Shown: positions 43,479 through 53,938 of the stretch, piece by piece
How the letters are laid out: each line of letters opens with the position of its first letter
How positions within the stretch are numbered: the stretch's first letter is position 1
DNA from: Rouxiella badensis
GTDB lineage: Bacteria > Pseudomonadota > Gammaproteobacteria > Enterobacterales > Enterobacteriaceae
NCBI RefSeq assembly: GCF_002093665.1
Contig: NZ_MRWE01000012.1
Location: 1 to 64,000, forward strand
Reading direction: 5' to 3'
Length of the DNA: 64,000 bases
Position numbers and translations under genes: made by a program
The notes under the pieces: generated by a model
Told to the model about the DNA's origin: nothing
The model's database searches: none
Seen by the model: only the letters and a program-made list of their open reading frames with translations

Positions 43479-44972
43479 ATGAAAGATTCAACAGAATCTC
43501 ATACTTCGCACATCAAATTCTGGCGTAAGCGCAACAAGCCCGAGCTGACGCTCGACGATATCACCATTGTAGACAGAAAAATGCTGAACCGCGCAGTGGG
43601 CGCTGCGGCATTAGGTAACGCCATGGAGTGGTTCGACTTCGGGGTGTACAGCTTCCTTGCGGTGACCATTGGGCACGTCTTCTTCCCAAGCGGCAGTGCA
43701 TCGGCACAGCTTATCGCGACCTTCGCGACCTTCGCCGCGGCCTTCCTGGTTCGTCCTTTGGGCGGCATGGTGTTTGGTCCGCTGGGCGACAAAATCGGTC
43801 GTCAGAAGGTACTGGCCTTTACCATGATCATGATGGCGGCCGGTACTTTTAGTATCGGCCTGATACCGGGTTACTCAAGTATCGGTATCGCTGCACCTAT
43901 ATTGCTGCTGGTGGCACGACTGGTGCAGGGATTCTCGACCGGTGGTGAGTATGGCGGCGCTGCGACCTTCATTGCTGAATATTCAACGGATAAACGCCGT
44001 GGCTTTATGGGCAGCTGGCTGGAGTTCGGTACCTTCGGGGGGTATCTGCTGGGGGCGGGTCTGGTGACTGGTCTGACGGCCTATATGTCTAACGATCAGC
44101 TGCTTGCCTGGGGCTGGCGCATCCCGTTCTTCATCGCCGCGCCGTTAGGTCTGTTTGGTCTGTATATTCGTTTGAAACTTGAAGAGACCCCTGCGTTCCA
44201 GAAACACATGGAGAAGCAGGAAGAGATCGAGCACAACAAACCTCAACAAACACTGTTCGAGATGCTGCGTAAATACTGGCGCCCGATGCTTCAGTGTATT
44301 GGTCTGGTGCTGCTGTTCAACGTGTCAAACTACATGCTGACCTCTTATATGCCGAGCTATCTGACTAGCGTACTGGGTCTGAGCGAGTTGAGCGGCCTGA
44401 TGCTTATCATGGTGGTAATGTTTATCATGATGCCACTGACGCTGGTTCTGGGCTTCTGGAATGACCGTCTGGGTCGTAAACCTGTGCTGCTGGCCGGTGC
44501 CATTGGTTTGATTGTTCTGTCTATTCCTTCGCTGATGTTGATTGGTCATGGCGGAATGGTGGGTGTGTTCTGTGGTCTGATGCTCCTGGGTATTCTGCAT
44601 ACCTTCTTCTCAGGCACCATGCCTGCGGCGTTGCCAGCACTGTTTACCACCAACACGCGTTACAGCGCATTGGCAATTGGCTTTAACATTTCGGTTTCAC
44701 TGTTTGGTGGTACGACACCGCTGGTGACCTCATGGTTGGTATCAGAAACCGGCAATGTTATGGTTCCTGCTTACTATCTGATGGGGGCGGCGTTGATTGG
44801 CGCTATTACCGTGTTCTCGTTGAAAGAGACGGCGCGTAAGCCTCTGATTGGTTCGGCACCCGCGGTTGAAACTAAAGAAGAAGCGAAAAAGCTACTTAAG
44901 AAACTGCATTTGCGTAAAAAGAAACGTGAAGAAGAAAAGGCAAACCTGGGAAATAATACCCCAACGTCATAA
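43479..44972 (+). CDS. proP: ProP-like osmoprotectant:H+ symporter (MHS family)
   Basis: 497 residues, 12 membrane segments, metabolite:H+ symporter family. Hallmarks shared with ProP: LGNAMEWFDFGVYSFLA, FLVRPLGGMVFGPLGDKIGRQK, GFSTGGEYGGAATFIAEYS and RRGFMGSWLEFG. The cytoplasmic C-terminus (about 460-497) is short, Lys/Glu-rich and helical (EEAKKLLKKLHLRKKKREEEKAN). It is shorter than the osmosensing coiled coil of E. coli ProP. Sequence divergence suggests a ProP paralogue (OusA/ProP-like) rather than the strict orthologue. Likely substrates are proline, betaine or ectoine. GAGG precedes the ATG, with a long structured leader. Confidence 0.78.
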   Translation: MKDSTESHTSHIKFWRKRNKPELTLDDITIVDRKMLNRAVGAAALGNAMEWFDFGVYSFLAVTIGHVFFPSGSASAQLIATFATFAAAFLVRPLGGMVFGPLGDKIGRQKVLAFTMIMMAAGTFSIGLIPGYSSIGIAAPILLLVARLVQGFSTGGEYGGAATFIAEYSTDKRRGFMGSWLEFGTFGGYLLGAGLVTGLTAYMSNDQLLAWGWRIPFFIAAPLGLFGLYIRLKLEETPAFQKHMEKQEEIEHNKPQQTLFEMLRKYWRPMLQCIGLVLLFNVSNYMLTSYMPSYLTSVLGLSELSGLMLIMVVMFIMMPLTLVLGFWNDRLGRKPVLLAGAIGLIVLSIPSLMLIGHGGMVGVFCGLMLLGILHTFFSGTMPAALPALFTTNTRYSALAIGFNISVSLFGGTTPLVTSWLVSETGNVMVPAYYLMGAALIGAITVFSLKETARKPLIGSAPAVETKEEAKKLLKKLHLRKKKREEEKANLGNNTPTS

Positions 44973-45010
44973 TCATCTGGCGATCACAATAAGTTAGATG
45001 AAATTTAATA

Positions 45011-45041
45011 AGAGGCTACCGACAAGGTGGCCTCTTTTTTT
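45011..45041 (+). terminator. Terminator after ProP-like gene
   Basis: A GAGGCTACC/GGTGGCCTC stem with one G-T pair followed by eight T. Confidence 0.8.
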
Positions 45042-45103
45042 CTGCATAAAAATGTGTTTCGTTAAGAATATATAAATAACTGGGCTGTCGGTCTTCTTAA
45101 TAT

Positions 45104-45763
45104 TCAACGCATCAGTGTCATAATATCGGCTTTAATTTTTCGGCTTAATGGGCGCAGCGCAAGGGGGTTCATTGGCCAGTGGAAATATTTGATGAGATTA
45201 TATACGAAGCAAAATTCAAGACGATTTCTGACCTTAATCTTTTGCGTGATGTGGCGTTTGTGGACATACACCGTTCTGTCGCTGATATTGAGTTTTCTGG
45301 CTATCCGATAGTTGGGCATCTCTGCCATCCAGTCGCCGATCACCAGGACTTCCTGATCGCTGAAGATGGAGAAAGGCTGTGTACACAGCGTGGCGGGGGT
45401 CTTTGACAAAGTATGAGAGATAATTTTGTTCAGTATGGCATTAACCTGATGTTTTCGAAGGATCAGGAAGTTTTCGGCAATCATGATGGGTTCATCGTGA
45501 TCGGGGTAATTGGCATCCAGATAGCAATAGATCTTGCTCGTTACCCTTAGTCTCAGGAAATTGCTGACCACGCTGTCGGTTTCCGTACAGTGGCAGTGGC
45601 TGGTCATATTCACCAATATTATATTTGGCTTAATCTTCTCGGCCTGAATTAATCCCTCTTCAATATTTTCAACGCCAGTGACGTTAATATCTTTATGGTC
45701 CGCGAGAACAGAAAGCATCCCGAGGCGCATAAAGCCGCAGGGTTCTATAATCAATATTTTCAT
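45104..45763 (-). CDS. LuxR-type regulator with degenerate receiver domain
   Basis: 219 residues from the ATG at 45763, eight bases after AAGGA; an ATG three codons upstream overlaps that SD. The C-terminal LuxR/NarL HTH is clear (SIFSDQEVLVIGDWMAEMPNYRIARKLNISDRTVYVHKRHI). The N-terminal half is shaped like a receiver but has Glu-Pro (7-8) instead of the acidic pair. Asn52 (PNIILVNM) stands at the phosphoacceptor position, so phosphorylation is unlikely. The pattern recalls RcsA/BglJ-type auxiliary regulators that pair with RcsB. The target is unknown. It is downstream of, and convergent with, the ProP-like gene. Confidence 0.75.
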   Translation of the reverse strand: MKILIIEPCGFMRLGMLSVLADHKDINVTGVENIEEGLIQAEKIKPNIILVNMTSHCHCTETDSVVSNFLRLRVTSKIYCYLDANYPDHDEPIMIAENFLILRKHQVNAILNKIISHTLSKTPATLCTQPFSIFSDQEVLVIGDWMAEMPNYRIARKLNISDRTVYVHKRHITQKIKVRNRLEFCFVYNLIKYFHWPMNPLALRPLSRKIKADIMTLMR

Positions 45764-46011
45764 CAATAACATCCTTGTTTTTATTCTTTAAATAAATATA
45801 ACGACCACTCCATGTGATCCTGAGCGCTGAGGATATGTTTTTATAATAGCCGCTGTCAAATTTGCGAATAAAAAAGAGACAGATTATTGACGAAGGATAT
45901 GAGTATCTTAATTTGTATTGATTGGGGAATTACTTCATAAAGAAATGCTGAAGCTTGGAGACATTATTCGCCGACGTTCTCTTCGGCGAATAATTCGTCT
46001 GTAGTGAATAA

Positions 46012-47127
46012 TTATTTAAAACGTGACAGGGAGAACGGCGTGAGATCGGCTTTAGGCGCGAGACCTTGAGCAAACAACGATACGGTTTCACCCAACGCGC
46101 TGGCAAATTTGAAGCCGTGGCCGCTGAGTCCGGAAATTACCAACGTATTGTCGTGTCCCGGCACGTTATCAATGATGAAATCTTCGTCGACAGTGACATC
46201 ATAGGTGCATGATGCGCCATAAAGGCAGACGCCGACACCCGGTAAGAATTGACGCAGGAAACCAAAGACTTCCGGACCGTCTTCTGCGACCGCACCAAAC
46301 GGCGTGCGTTGCTTGGGTGAGTCGATAGGCTGACCGCCGTTGTGCTTGCCGAGTTTCAGGCTGTCTTTAACCGCCGGGAAGCCGTAAAACTGATCGCCGG
46401 CCTCGGTTTCCACAGTAAACGCCGGAAAGTTGTTCTCTTCACTGTAGCGCCCGTCGGCCTGATGCCAGGCGAAAACTTTACGCATTGGCGTCATCGGCAG
46501 GTCTGGCAGCAGTTTTTTTACCCAGGTTCCTGCGGTCAATGCCAGCTTACGCGCCCGGTATTCACCGTCGAGGGTGCTGACGATAGCCATATCACCTTCG
46601 TAGCGAATACTGTCTACCGGGCAGTTAAACAGCTGGGCACATCCGGCATCTCGCGCTAGCTTGATGTAACCTTCGATAGCTTTCTCACAGTAAAGGTAGC
46701 CGGAATCAGGTTCGAAAACGCCGCTATAACCTTCAGGAACGTTGAGCTGCGGCCATTTATGGCGGATCTGTTCAGCGCTCAGAGACTGTGTATTAAGGTT
46801 GAACTCTACTGCGCTGGCTTTCACGTTGGCAATAAATTCTGAACCCTGCGGACCAATGTTGATCACGCCACAGGAACGAAAAATCTCTTCGCCGGTCAGC
46901 ATTGCGAGTTCGTTCCACAGTGCCTGTGCACGAAGCACAAGGGGAACATAGCGGGCACCTTCGCCATAGGCGTGACGAATAATTCGCGTTTCGCCGTGGT
47001 GGCTACCTTCTTTATGCGGCGGCATGGCGCTGTCGATCATCAGTACTTTCAGCCCGGCACGCGTTGCATAAAAACCTGCGGCAGCGCCCACTGAACCACT
47101 GCCAACCACAATTAAGTCATAATCCAT
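46012..47127 (-). CDS. solA: N-methyl-L-tryptophan oxidase SolA
   Basis: 371 residues from the ATG at 47127 ([14 protein letters not shown]), close to the 372 of E. coli SolA; 15 codons of upstream open frame are rejected by homology. The N-terminal FAD dinucleotide motif [10 protein letters not shown], the [13 protein letters not shown] loop and [19 protein letters not shown] near the C-terminus match monomeric sarcosine oxidases. The Cys just before the [10 protein letters not shown] stretch is the expected covalent FAD attachment residue. It oxidises N-methyl-tryptophan and, weakly, sarcosine, giving formaldehyde and peroxide. Confidence 0.93.
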   Translation of the reverse strand: MDYDLIVVGSGSVGAAAGFYATRAGLKVLMIDSAMPPHKEGSHHGETRIIRHAYGEGARYVPLVLRAQALWNELAMLTGEEIFRSCGVINIGPQGSEFIANVKASAVEFNLNTQSLSAEQIRHKWPQLNVPEGYSGVFEPDSGYLYCEKAIEGYIKLARDAGCAQLFNCPVDSIRYEGDMAIVSTLDGEYRARKLALTAGTWVKKLLPDLPMTPMRKVFAWHQADGRYSEENNFPAFTVETEAGDQFYGFPAVKDSLKLGKHNGGQPIDSPKQRTPFGAVAEDGPEVFGFLRQFLPGVGVCLYGASCTYDVTVDEDFIIDNVPGHDNTLVISGLSGHGFKFASALGETVSLFAQGLAPKADLTPFSLSRFK

Positions 47128-47220
47128 CAGACGACGGTTCCTCGACAAAAAATTAAATAGGGGACAGGGCATGATAGTGAGTTTTGCTAGCGGATGGCAA
47201 GGCAGAAGCAGGCATTAAAA

Positions 47221-47251
47221 AAGGCACCGCGAGAGAGCTCGCAGGTGCCTT
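47221..47251 (-). terminator. Terminator of bssS
   Basis: An AAGGCACC...GGTGCCTT long stem followed on the minus strand by six T. It lies 17 bases past the bssS stop. Confidence 0.8.
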
Positions 47252-47268
47252 AGACTAAGGTGTGAAGA

Positions 47269-47523
47269 TTAATGTTTACGTTGATCAATGTACTCATACT
47301 CGTGCGATTCGATCTTTTCTATGCCAGCTTCAAGGATATTGATCAGTTGCCTTGCAACGTCGGTAGTTAACCATAGGGTTCTATCTACCTGAGCATCCTC
47401 TGGCGTTTGGTCTTTAGAAGACAGGTAATGAAGACGTATCATCATGGCGTCGTACGAATCTACTGTACTAATGTCCCAACCAACAAGCGGGTGTGTCTGA
47501 ATAACTTCATCATTTCTGTCCAT
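47269..47523 (-). CDS. bssS: Biofilm regulator BssS
   Basis: 84 residues. EVIQTHPLVGWDISTVDSYDA and TLWLTTDVARQ/ILEAGIEKIES match E. coli BssS (YceP), a small protein that affects biofilm formation and signal uptake in E. coli. AGGGG precedes the ATG. No DNA-binding motif is visible. Located between solA and dinI, as in E. coli. Confidence 0.93.
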   Translation of the reverse strand: MDRNDEVIQTHPLVGWDISTVDSYDAMMIRLHYLSSKDQTPEDAQVDRTLWLTTDVARQLINILEAGIEKIESHEYEYIDQRKH

Positions 47524-47703
47524 ATAGACCCCTTATTTTGTAGTGACTATCATGAGTGACTAACGAGGATCAATGCGGCTCATTATCAAGTGAGCAATAT
47601 AAGTATAAGCATATATTTGATTTTATCGATAGAAATCCCTTATTTAGAGGTAAAAAAAATTTGAGTACAATTTGTAGGCATTTTGTTCAGGAAGGGGACA
47701 AAT

Positions 47704-47731
47704 AAAAAAGCCGGACAGCGACGCCCGGCAA
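47704..47731 (-). terminator. Terminator of dinI
   Basis: A GCCGG(G)CGTC-type stem pairing with GACAGCCGGC-like sequence, followed on the minus strand by six T. Confidence 0.75.
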
Positions 47732-47776
47732 AGTCTTAACTGGCCTGTGCGGCCTGATTGTTATTAATTTGTAGGG

Positions 47777-48034
47777 TTAGAAATCCTGGCCTTCGGCCGA
47801 GAACCAGTCGTCGGCACTCTCCCAGGTTTCCTGCAGAATTTCTTCAATAATATCTTTATCGGTCTTTGCGCCGCCCAGTACCGACAGGTTGTTTGCCCCG
47901 GCATAGCGGACGTGTACGCTATTATCCGTCTCGGAAAATTGTTTATTGACCCGCTTGCTCAGTTCAGCTGATAGCGCTTCTAGAGCGCCAACCGGCAAAG
48001 GTTTTGTCCTGTCGATACAGACTTCAATACGCAT
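47777..48034 (-). CDS. dinI: DNA damage-inducible protein DinI
   Basis: 85 residues from the ATG at 48034, directly after GGAGGGAG; the longer frame runs into pyrC and is not used. MRIEVCIDRTKPLPVGALEAL, VRYAGANNLSVLGG and the acidic C-terminal helix EILQETWESADDWF match E. coli DinI. DinI binds RecA filaments and modulates LexA and UmuD cleavage. A textbook LexA box lies 22 bases upstream of the start. Confidence 0.95.
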   Translation of the reverse strand: MRIEVCIDRTKPLPVGALEALSAELSKRVNKQFSETDNSVHVRYAGANNLSVLGGAKTDKDIIEEILQETWESADDWFSAEGQDF

Positions 48035-48056
48035 AACACTCCCTCCGTATAATTTA

Positions 48057-48076
48057 TACTGTGAATATATACAGTT
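48057..48076 (-). promoter_or_regulatory. LexA (SOS) box of dinI
   Basis: The 20-mer with CTGT-N8-ACAG (tactgtgaatatatacagtt) agrees with the E. coli LexA consensus at all eight core bases and has the usual AT-rich centre. Confidence 0.93.
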
Positions 48077-48107
48077 AATTTTGGAAGAGCAATAGAGAGC
48101 GAATAAA

Positions 48108-48136
48108 AAACGGGAAGAGGTCAGTCTCCCCGTTAA
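48108..48136 (-). terminator. Terminator of pyrC
   Basis: An AACGGGGAGAC...CTTCCCGTT stem followed by six T on the minus strand, between pyrC and the dinI LexA box. Confidence 0.75.
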
Positions 48137-48152
48137 AAGAGTATCGCGAGGC

Positions 48153-49202
48153 TTAGCAGGCGGTGACTTTCCAGTTAAGCGTTTGACCGGCAAGGAATGG
48201 CACGATCGAATCATTGCCCAGCGGAATGGTTTCCGGTTGAGTCACGGGTGTGCGGGTCAGTTCAACGGTGCCTTCGTTCAACGGCAGGCCGTAGAAGTTA
48301 GGGCCGTTCTCAGAGCAGAAGGCTTCAAAGTGTTGCAGGGCGTTCATCTCTTCAAATACGGTCGCATAGGCAGAGAGCGCGAGCGGGGCGTTGAAACAGC
48401 CCGCGCAGCCACAGCTGGACTCTTTCAGATGCTTGGCGTGAGGCGCAGAGTCAGTGCCCAGGAAGAAACGTTTGTTACCGCTGGCGATAACTTCACGCAG
48501 CGCCTGTTGGTGAACGTTACGCTTCAGAATCGGCAGGCAGAACAGGTGAGGACGTATACCGCCCACCAGCATATGGTTACGGTTAAACATCAGGTGCTGA
48601 GGCGTGATGGTCGCGCCCAGGAACTCGTTGCCTTCCTTTACATACTGCGCGGCTTCTTTGGTGGTGATGTGTTCAAAAACCACTTTCAGCTGCGGGAACT
48701 GACGACGGATAGGATCCATCACTTCATCGATGAAACGCGCTTCACGGTCAAAGATGTCAACGTCTGCATGGGTCACTTCGCCGTGAATAAGCAGAGGCAT
48801 GCCAATCTTCTGCATGCGTTCCAGCACCGGATAAATCCCTTTGACGTTGGTCACGCCGTGGCTGGAGTTAGTGGTGGCATTGGCTGGGTAAAGTTTCGCG
48901 GCGGTAAATACGCCTTCCTCGAAACCACGAGAAACTTCGTTCGGGTCCAGAGAATCGGTCAGGTAGCAGGTCAGGAGTGGAGTAAACGCGTGACCGGCAG
49001 GAATAGCGGCTTCGATGCGAGTGCGATAGGCAATAGCGGCGTCGACGGTGGTGATCGGCGGCGTCAGGTTTGGCATCACTATCGCGCGACCAAAAACTTC
49101 ACTGGTATACGGCAGAACCGTATTCAGCACAGCGTCGTCACGCAGGTGGATATGCCAGTCATCTGGGCGGCGTATTTTCAAAACTTGCGGTGTTGCGGTC
49201 AT
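48153..49202 (-). CDS. pyrC: Dihydroorotase PyrC
   Basis: 349 residues from the ATG at 49202, with GGAG nine bases upstream. Zinc ligands are visible: His17/His19 in DWHIHLRDD, the carboxylated-Lys region [28 protein letters not shown] and GTDSAPH. It catalyses the reversible cyclisation of carbamoyl aspartate to dihydroorotate in pyrimidine synthesis. E. coli pyrC is controlled by a leader hairpin sensitive to pyrimidine pools and by PurR. The short CCGG-rich leader here is compatible, but a PurR box was not clear. Confidence 0.96.
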   Translation of the reverse strand: MTATPQVLKIRRPDDWHIHLRDDAVLNTVLPYTSEVFGRAIVMPNLTPPITTVDAAIAYRTRIEAAIPAGHAFTPLLTCYLTDSLDPNEVSRGFEEGVFTAAKLYPANATTNSSHGVTNVKGIYPVLERMQKIGMPLLIHGEVTHADVDIFDREARFIDEVMDPIRRQFPQLKVVFEHITTKEAAQYVKEGNEFLGATITPQHLMFNRNHMLVGGIRPHLFCLPILKRNVHQQALREVIASGNKRFFLGTDSAPHAKHLKESSCGCAGCFNAPLALSAYATVFEEMNALQHFEAFCSENGPNFYGLPLNEGTVELTRTPVTQPETIPLGNDSIVPFLAGQTLNWKVTAC

Positions 49203-49428
49203 GTTACAAAACTCCGGCATTGAGAGACAGGACGTTCAAAACAGGTGCAGTAATGGGAGCATTATCGGCGGGGTACAAGGATAAGCGCAAACTGCTAAGG
49301 ATGCATCAGTTTGTTAAGCTAACATTGAAATCAGTAGGGGCCGGGGAGCATAGTGGTCCTCAATTATTAGAAGTCTTGCACTTCGCTACGCGCTAAGAAG
49401 CTAAATTTATCATACAGGAGTTGAAACT

Positions 49429-49716
49429 ATGGAAATCAGAATCGTTGCCCCACTGACCGTTAAACCGGAATTTATTGAAGAGGTTACCACCGCACTGCTG
49501 GCCGTCGTCAGCGCCAGCCGCGAAGAGCTAGGGTGCCTACAGTACGATTTGCATCGAGAGATTGATAACCCAAACAATTTCGTTTTCTATGAGCGCTGGC
49601 GCTCCGATGAGGCCATTGCTCAGCACGAGCAGAGCGCGCACTTCAAACACTTTGTGAGCCAGATTGAAGGCAAACTCGAGAAGATTGAAATCAAGAAACT
49701 GAAACTGTTTGCCTGA
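49429..49716 (+). CDS. Antibiotic biosynthesis monooxygenase (ABM) domain protein
   Basis: 95 residues, one ABM ferredoxin-like domain (APLTVKPEFIEEVTTALL, EELGCLQYDLHREIDNPNNFVFYERW, QSAHFKHFV). It resembles YcnE/YgiN-type putative quinol monooxygenases, which act on small aromatic or quinol compounds without a cofactor. AGGAG precedes the ATG. It is divergent from pyrC and convergent with rne. Substrate unknown. Confidence 0.85.
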   Translation: MEIRIVAPLTVKPEFIEEVTTALLAVVSASREELGCLQYDLHREIDNPNNFVFYERWRSDEAIAQHEQSAHFKHFVSQIEGKLEKIEIKKLKLFA

Positions 49717-49741
49717 TCTGTCAACGGCAATCCTCAGACAT

Positions 49742-49768
49742 AAAAAAACCCGCCATTGGCGGGTTTTT
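49742..49768. terminator. Bidirectional terminator between ABM gene and rne
   Basis: An ACCCGCC-ATT-GGCGGGT stem flanked by A on the left and T on the right. Confidence 0.85.
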
Positions 49769-49789
49769 AGTGTTAACGATAACGCGATA

Positions 49790-52700
49790 TTACTGCGGCA
49801 TTTCCGGCTTGGTAGCCGGTGCCGTCGAGGTGCTGGCGGCGGCGTGGCCACCGGCAGACCCTTTACCTTCGAAATCGTATGCCGGGCGAACCCAATCGCT
49901 GAAGCGTGCTGGCTCTGCAACGTAGGCGGCAGCAGGGGCTTTAGTCATCGGCGCACTGGCGTGATGCTTAAAGCGTGGCTGGTCGTCTGCGGTTGACGCT
50001 GGAACCGGTGCAACAGAGGCTGGCGCTGCCGGAATCTCAATAGCAGGAGCCTGAGCTTCTGTCGCTTCAATACCTGCAACTTCGAGTTTAACCGCGTCTT
50101 CTACCTGCGGTTTAACAGCTTCAACCGGCGCTTCTTCAACTTTCGCAGATTCTACGACAGGTTCGGCAACCGGTTCTACTGCGGCTGGCTTGACGACTTC
50201 TGCCTCTGCGGTTGCAACAGGCTCAGACCTTGCTGGCTCAACAACGGCAGGCTCTTCGGCGGCGGCTTCCACGGCGGCAGGTTCAACAACCACTGGCTCG
50301 GTTGGCGTCGGTGCAGGGACTTCTGCATCGGTCGCTTCGAGGGTCGTCGGTTCTACGACGTGGGGTTCAGCGGCAACGAAGGCCTTAGTCGCTTCGACTT
50401 CTTGCTCGATCACTTCCTGCGCTTCTGCAAACGTCAGGGTAGAGGTCGGAACGTGAGTTTCAACGGCTGGCGCAGATTCTACCGGCGTCGGCTTCACTTC
50501 GGCAACCGGGGTCACTTGTGCAGGCGCTGGGGTATTTTCCTGGGCGATAACAACCTGCTCGGTCAATACTGCGGCCTGGACGGCAACGTCCGCTGCCGCT
50601 GCTTCCTGCTCAACGTTCTGAACGGCATCGACAGCTTGAACGACAGGATAGGAGATCCACACTTTGCCTGAAGCCATTTCTGGCGACACGAATGCACCGG
50701 CCAATGGCATTGGGGACTGAGTCGGGTAACGCTCATCGCGGTAGCGACGACGGCGTTGACCGCTGACGCGCAGGTGGCGAGGAGAACGACGAGAGCGGCG
50801 TGGCATACCGTTTTCACGGGTGTTATCACCCTGCGCATCTTCGGAGTCCACGTCGTTCGCTGCATCATTCAGTGCCGGTTCGGCCGCTTTAGGTTCAGCT
50901 GGACGCTCGGCCGGTTTAACACCGGTGATAAGCATCTGTGCTGCATCTTCAACGTCCTGATCCACTTCAGACTCGAAACGAATCTTCTGGGTCAGTTGAC
51001 GACGCTGGCGACGCTGAGACGGCATGCGCTCGTCCTGGTCTTCAACGGCGGCAACCGGTGCTGGCGCTGCGGCAACTTCTTCCACGACGATGTTTTCAGC
51101 CGCTTTATCTTCCGGCTGATTTTTGCGTTTGTCTTCATTGCGACGGCGTGAGCGATCTCCACGTTCGCGACGAGGCTGCTGCTGTTCTTCGCGGTTAACG
51201 ACGTTTTCAACGTCCTGAGCAACGGCTTCAACCGCAACAGGCTCTTGATTACGACGGTTACGACGATTCTCTTCACGCGGCTCGCTGCGGCTTTCGTTGC
51301 GGTCATTGCGCTCGGTACGGTCGGTGCGACCCTCGGTGCGGTCAGAACGTTCGTTACGATCGCTGCGTTCATTACGATTATTACGTTCACCGTTACGCTC
51401 GCCACGTTCACCGCTACGCTCATTGCGCTCGCCGCGTTCACCATTGCGACGGGTGCCCTGACGGCGTTGATTACGACGATCGTTGTTACGACGATTTTCA
51501 GTCTCGGTAGCTTCTGGCTGTGCTTTAACTTCTTCAACCACAGCCGGTTTAGCTTCAGGCTCTGGCGTTGAACCGAACAGATTCTTCAGGCCGCCAAGCA
51601 GTTTGCCCATAAAGCCGGTTTTTGCCGCAGGAGCCGCTGCCACAGGAGCCGTGTTAACCGCCGTGGTGCGAGTTTGTACAGGCTGCGGTGCTGCCACTGG
51701 CTGCTCGTAAGCAGGAGGTGCTTCTACCGGCAGAGCGAAGGTCGCCAGAGCAGGTTGCTCAGGACGCTTGCGCTCTGAAGGTGGGTCCTCGGAAGGTTGC
51801 AGCATTTCGGCTTCATGCAGCTGAGGCAACAGGTAGCTCAGCGTTGAAGACTCTTCGCCCTTACGCACACGCATTACGTGGTAGTGCGGGGTATGCATCT
51901 GGTCGTTTGGCACGATAACCGCACGCACGCCGCCTTGACGCTTCTCGATGGCATTCACCGACTCACGTTTTTCGTTAAGCAGGTAAGAGGCAATCGGCAC
52001 TGGCACGATAGCGTGAACTTCTTTGGTGTTTTCTTTCAGCGCCTCTTCTTCGATCAAACGAAGAATAGACAGTGAAAGCGACTCGTTGTCACGAATGGTC
52101 CCGGTACCGCTACAGCGTGGGCAAACGTGGTGCGTAGACTCACCGAGTGACGGGCTGAGGCGCTGACGCGACATTTCCAGCAAACCGAAACGAGAAATAC
52201 GGCCAATCTGGATACGTGCACGGTCTTGGCGAACAGCATCACGCAGGCGGTTTTCAACTTCACGCTGGTGGCGAACCGGGGTCATATCGATGTAGTCGAT
52301 AACGATCAGGCCACCGAGGTCACGCAGACGCAGCTGACGGGCAATTTCGTCGGCTGCTTCAAGGTTGGTGTTGAACGCCGTTTCTTCGATGTCACCCCCG
52401 CGTGTTGCACGTGCGGAGTTGATGTCGATAGCGGTCAGTGCTTCGGTGGTGTCGATAACGATTGAACCGCCGGAAGGCAGACGAACTTCACGCTGGAAGG
52501 CAGATTCAATCTGCGATTCAATCTGGTAATGACTGAACAGCGGAATTTCGCCCACGTATGGCTTGATTTTGCTGCTGAAGTCAGGACGACCCAGTGCTGC
52601 AATGTGCTCTTTCGCCAGTTCGAGAACCTTTGGGTTGTCGATCAGGATTTCGCCGATGTCAGGACGCAGATAGTCGCGGAATGCGCGGACAATCACGTTG

Positions 52701-53332
52701 CTTTCCTGGTGGATCAGGAATGGAGCAGGGCGGCCTTCAGCGGCTTTCTTGATGGCATCCCAGTGTTTCAGGCGGAAGCTCAGGTCCCACTGCAGGGCCT
52801 CTGCGGATTTACCTACACCGGCGGTACGCACGATGAGGCCCATGCCGTCAGGGAGTTGCAGTGAAGAGAGGGCTTCTTTCAGTTCGGTACGGTCATCGCC
52901 TTCAATCCGGCGGGAAATACCCCCAGCGCGCGGATTATTAGGCATTAACACTAAATAGCTGCCGGCCAGGCTGATGAAAGTCGTCAGCGCTGCACCTTTG
53001 TTACCACGTTCTTCTTTATCTACCTGAACAATAACTTCCTGACCTTCGCGCAGAACATCTTTGATGTTTGGACGGCCATGAGAGGAATAATTGCTGGGGA
53101 AGTATTCGCGGGCGATTTCTTTGAGAGGGAGAAAACCATGTCTTTCCGCACCATAATCAACAAACGCTGCTTCAAGGCTTGGCTCTATGCGGGTGATTTT
53201 ACCTTTGTAAATATTGGCTTTTTTCTGCTCGTGTCCAGGACTTTCAATATCCAGATCGTAAAGCCGCTGTCCATCTACAAGAGCAACGCGCAACTCTTCT
53301 TGCTGAGTTGCGTTAATCAACATTCTTTTCAT
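49790..53332 (-). CDS. rne: Ribonuclease E
   Basis: 1180 residues, longer than E. coli RNase E (1061). The catalytic half is nearly identical: S1 domain (about 35-125), [16 protein letters not shown] with Asp303, VIDYIDM with Asp346, and zinc-link CPRCSGTG near 404. The C-terminal scaffold has an amphipathic membrane helix ([13 protein letters not shown]), a long Arg/Asn/Glu-rich stretch with repeated RNER-like units, a second Arg-rich RNA-binding site ([30 protein letters not shown]) and a C-terminal PNPase-binding-like [11 protein letters not shown]...[10 protein letters not shown]. It makes endonucleolytic cuts in mRNA decay and rRNA/tRNA processing. E. coli rne is autoregulated through its long leader. 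Confidence 0.96.
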   Translation of the reverse strand: MKRMLINATQQEELRVALVDGQRLYDLDIESPGHEQKKANIYKGKITRIEPSLEAAFVDYGAERHGFLPLKEIAREYFPSNYSSHGRPNIKDVLREGQEVIVQVDKEERGNKGAALTTFISLAGSYLVLMPNNPRAGGISRRIEGDDRTELKEALSSLQLPDGMGLIVRTAGVGKSAEALQWDLSFRLKHWDAIKKAAEGRPAPFLIHQESNVIVRAFRDYLRPDIGEILIDNPKVLELAKEHIAALGRPDFSSKIKPYVGEIPLFSHYQIESQIESAFQREVRLPSGGSIVIDTTEALTAIDINSARATRGGDIEETAFNTNLEAADEIARQLRLRDLGGLIVIDYIDMTPVRHQREVENRLRDAVRQDRARIQIGRISRFGLLEMSRQRLSPSLGESTHHVCPRCSGTGTIRDNESLSLSILRLIEEEALKENTKEVHAIVPVPIASYLLNEKRESVNAIEKRQGGVRAVIVPNDQMHTPHYHVMRVRKGEESSTLSYLLPQLHEAEMLQPSEDPPSERKRPEQPALATFALPVEAPPAYEQPVAAPQPVQTRTTAVNTAPVAAAPAAKTGFMGKLLGGLKNLFGSTPEPEAKPAVVEEVKAQPEATETENRRNNDRRNQRRQGTRRNGERGERNERSGERGERNGERNNRNERSDRNERSDRTEGRTDRTERNDRNESRSEPREENRRNRRNQEPVAVEAVAQDVENVVNREEQQQPRRERGDRSRRRNEDKRKNQPEDKAAENIVVEEVAAAPAPVAAVEDQDERMPSQRRQRRQLTQKIRFESEVDQDVEDAAQMLITGVKPAERPAEPKAAEPALNDAANDVDSEDAQGDNTRENGMPRRSRRSPRHLRVSGQRRRRYRDERYPTQSPMPLAGAFVSPEMASGKVWISYPVVQAVDAVQNVEQEAAAADVAVQAAVLTEQVVIAQENTPAPAQVTPVAEVKPTPVESAPAVETHVPTSTLTFAEAQEVIEQEVEATKAFVAAEPHVVEPTTLEATDAEVPAPTPTEPVVVEPAAVEAAAEEPAVVEPARSEPVATAEAEVVKPAAVEPVAEPVVESAKVEEAPVEAVKPQVEDAVKLEVAGIEATEAQAPAIEIPAAPASVAPVPASTADDQPRFKHHASAPMTKAPAAAYVAEPARFSDWVRPAYDFEGKGSAGGHAAASTSTAPATKPEMPQ

Positions 53333-53938
53333 CTTAACTTACTCGTTATTTTTGCATTATTGTCAGAACTGCGGGCAAAATAACCTCTATGGCCGGATTA
53401 AACCGTTGGCCCCGAGTCTTCTCGCATAGTCGTCAACCTCCCGGTTGTCGCCTGCATAGGGGCGCATTATTTTCGGTAAGACTGCTTTTGCCGGGTTAAT
53501 AACCACAGCGTGGTGAAAGCAGTACTTTTAGTAGGGGAATAGCCTCTGATTTTATGTAGCCAGATCTCATTCCATTTGCCGGCCAAGCTGCAACCCGCAG
53601 CCCGCTAATTGCTTGATTTCACATTACGTCTTACGCCATTGCTGCGTTTTTGTGTCATCAGGCAAATCTATAATTCCAGCGTTTTCCCTAAGTTCAAGAG
53701 AATCAACGCGGAAGTGAATCCATTATTCCATTGCTGGCACTGAGATAGCAAGGTGACTTTTAGGGGAAGCTAAAGTTATTTGGCACCTTTGTGCGCTTTA
53801 GCACCGCCTTTATTCACCGATTAAATTGCCTGTTTTAAGTATTCCTTCACAGTTGCTGGTAAACTTAGAGTTAAGCACAGAAAAATCAGCGGCGCGAACC
53901 CCGCCCTCAATATTTAGAATCATCTAGAATCATGGCCA
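53333..53938. promoter_or_regulatory. Divergent rne/rluC region with long rne leader
   Basis: 606 bases without a gene. By analogy with E. coli the minus strand should give a long rne 5'-UTR whose stem-loops mediate autoregulation. A short hairpin AACC-TCCC-GGTT at 53435-53446 and other GC stems are compatible with that. The rluC promoter should lie in the right part (about 53800-53930). No RNA gene recognised. Confidence 0.65.

Noticed and set aside
48183-49223. 346-codon frame opposite pyrC
   Set aside because: Exact antisense shadow of a well-supported PyrC gene.
50190-51571. Several + strand open frames inside rne
   Set aside because: They are antisense to the Ala/Val/Glu- and Arg-rich RNase E tail and arise from its biased codons; no SDs.
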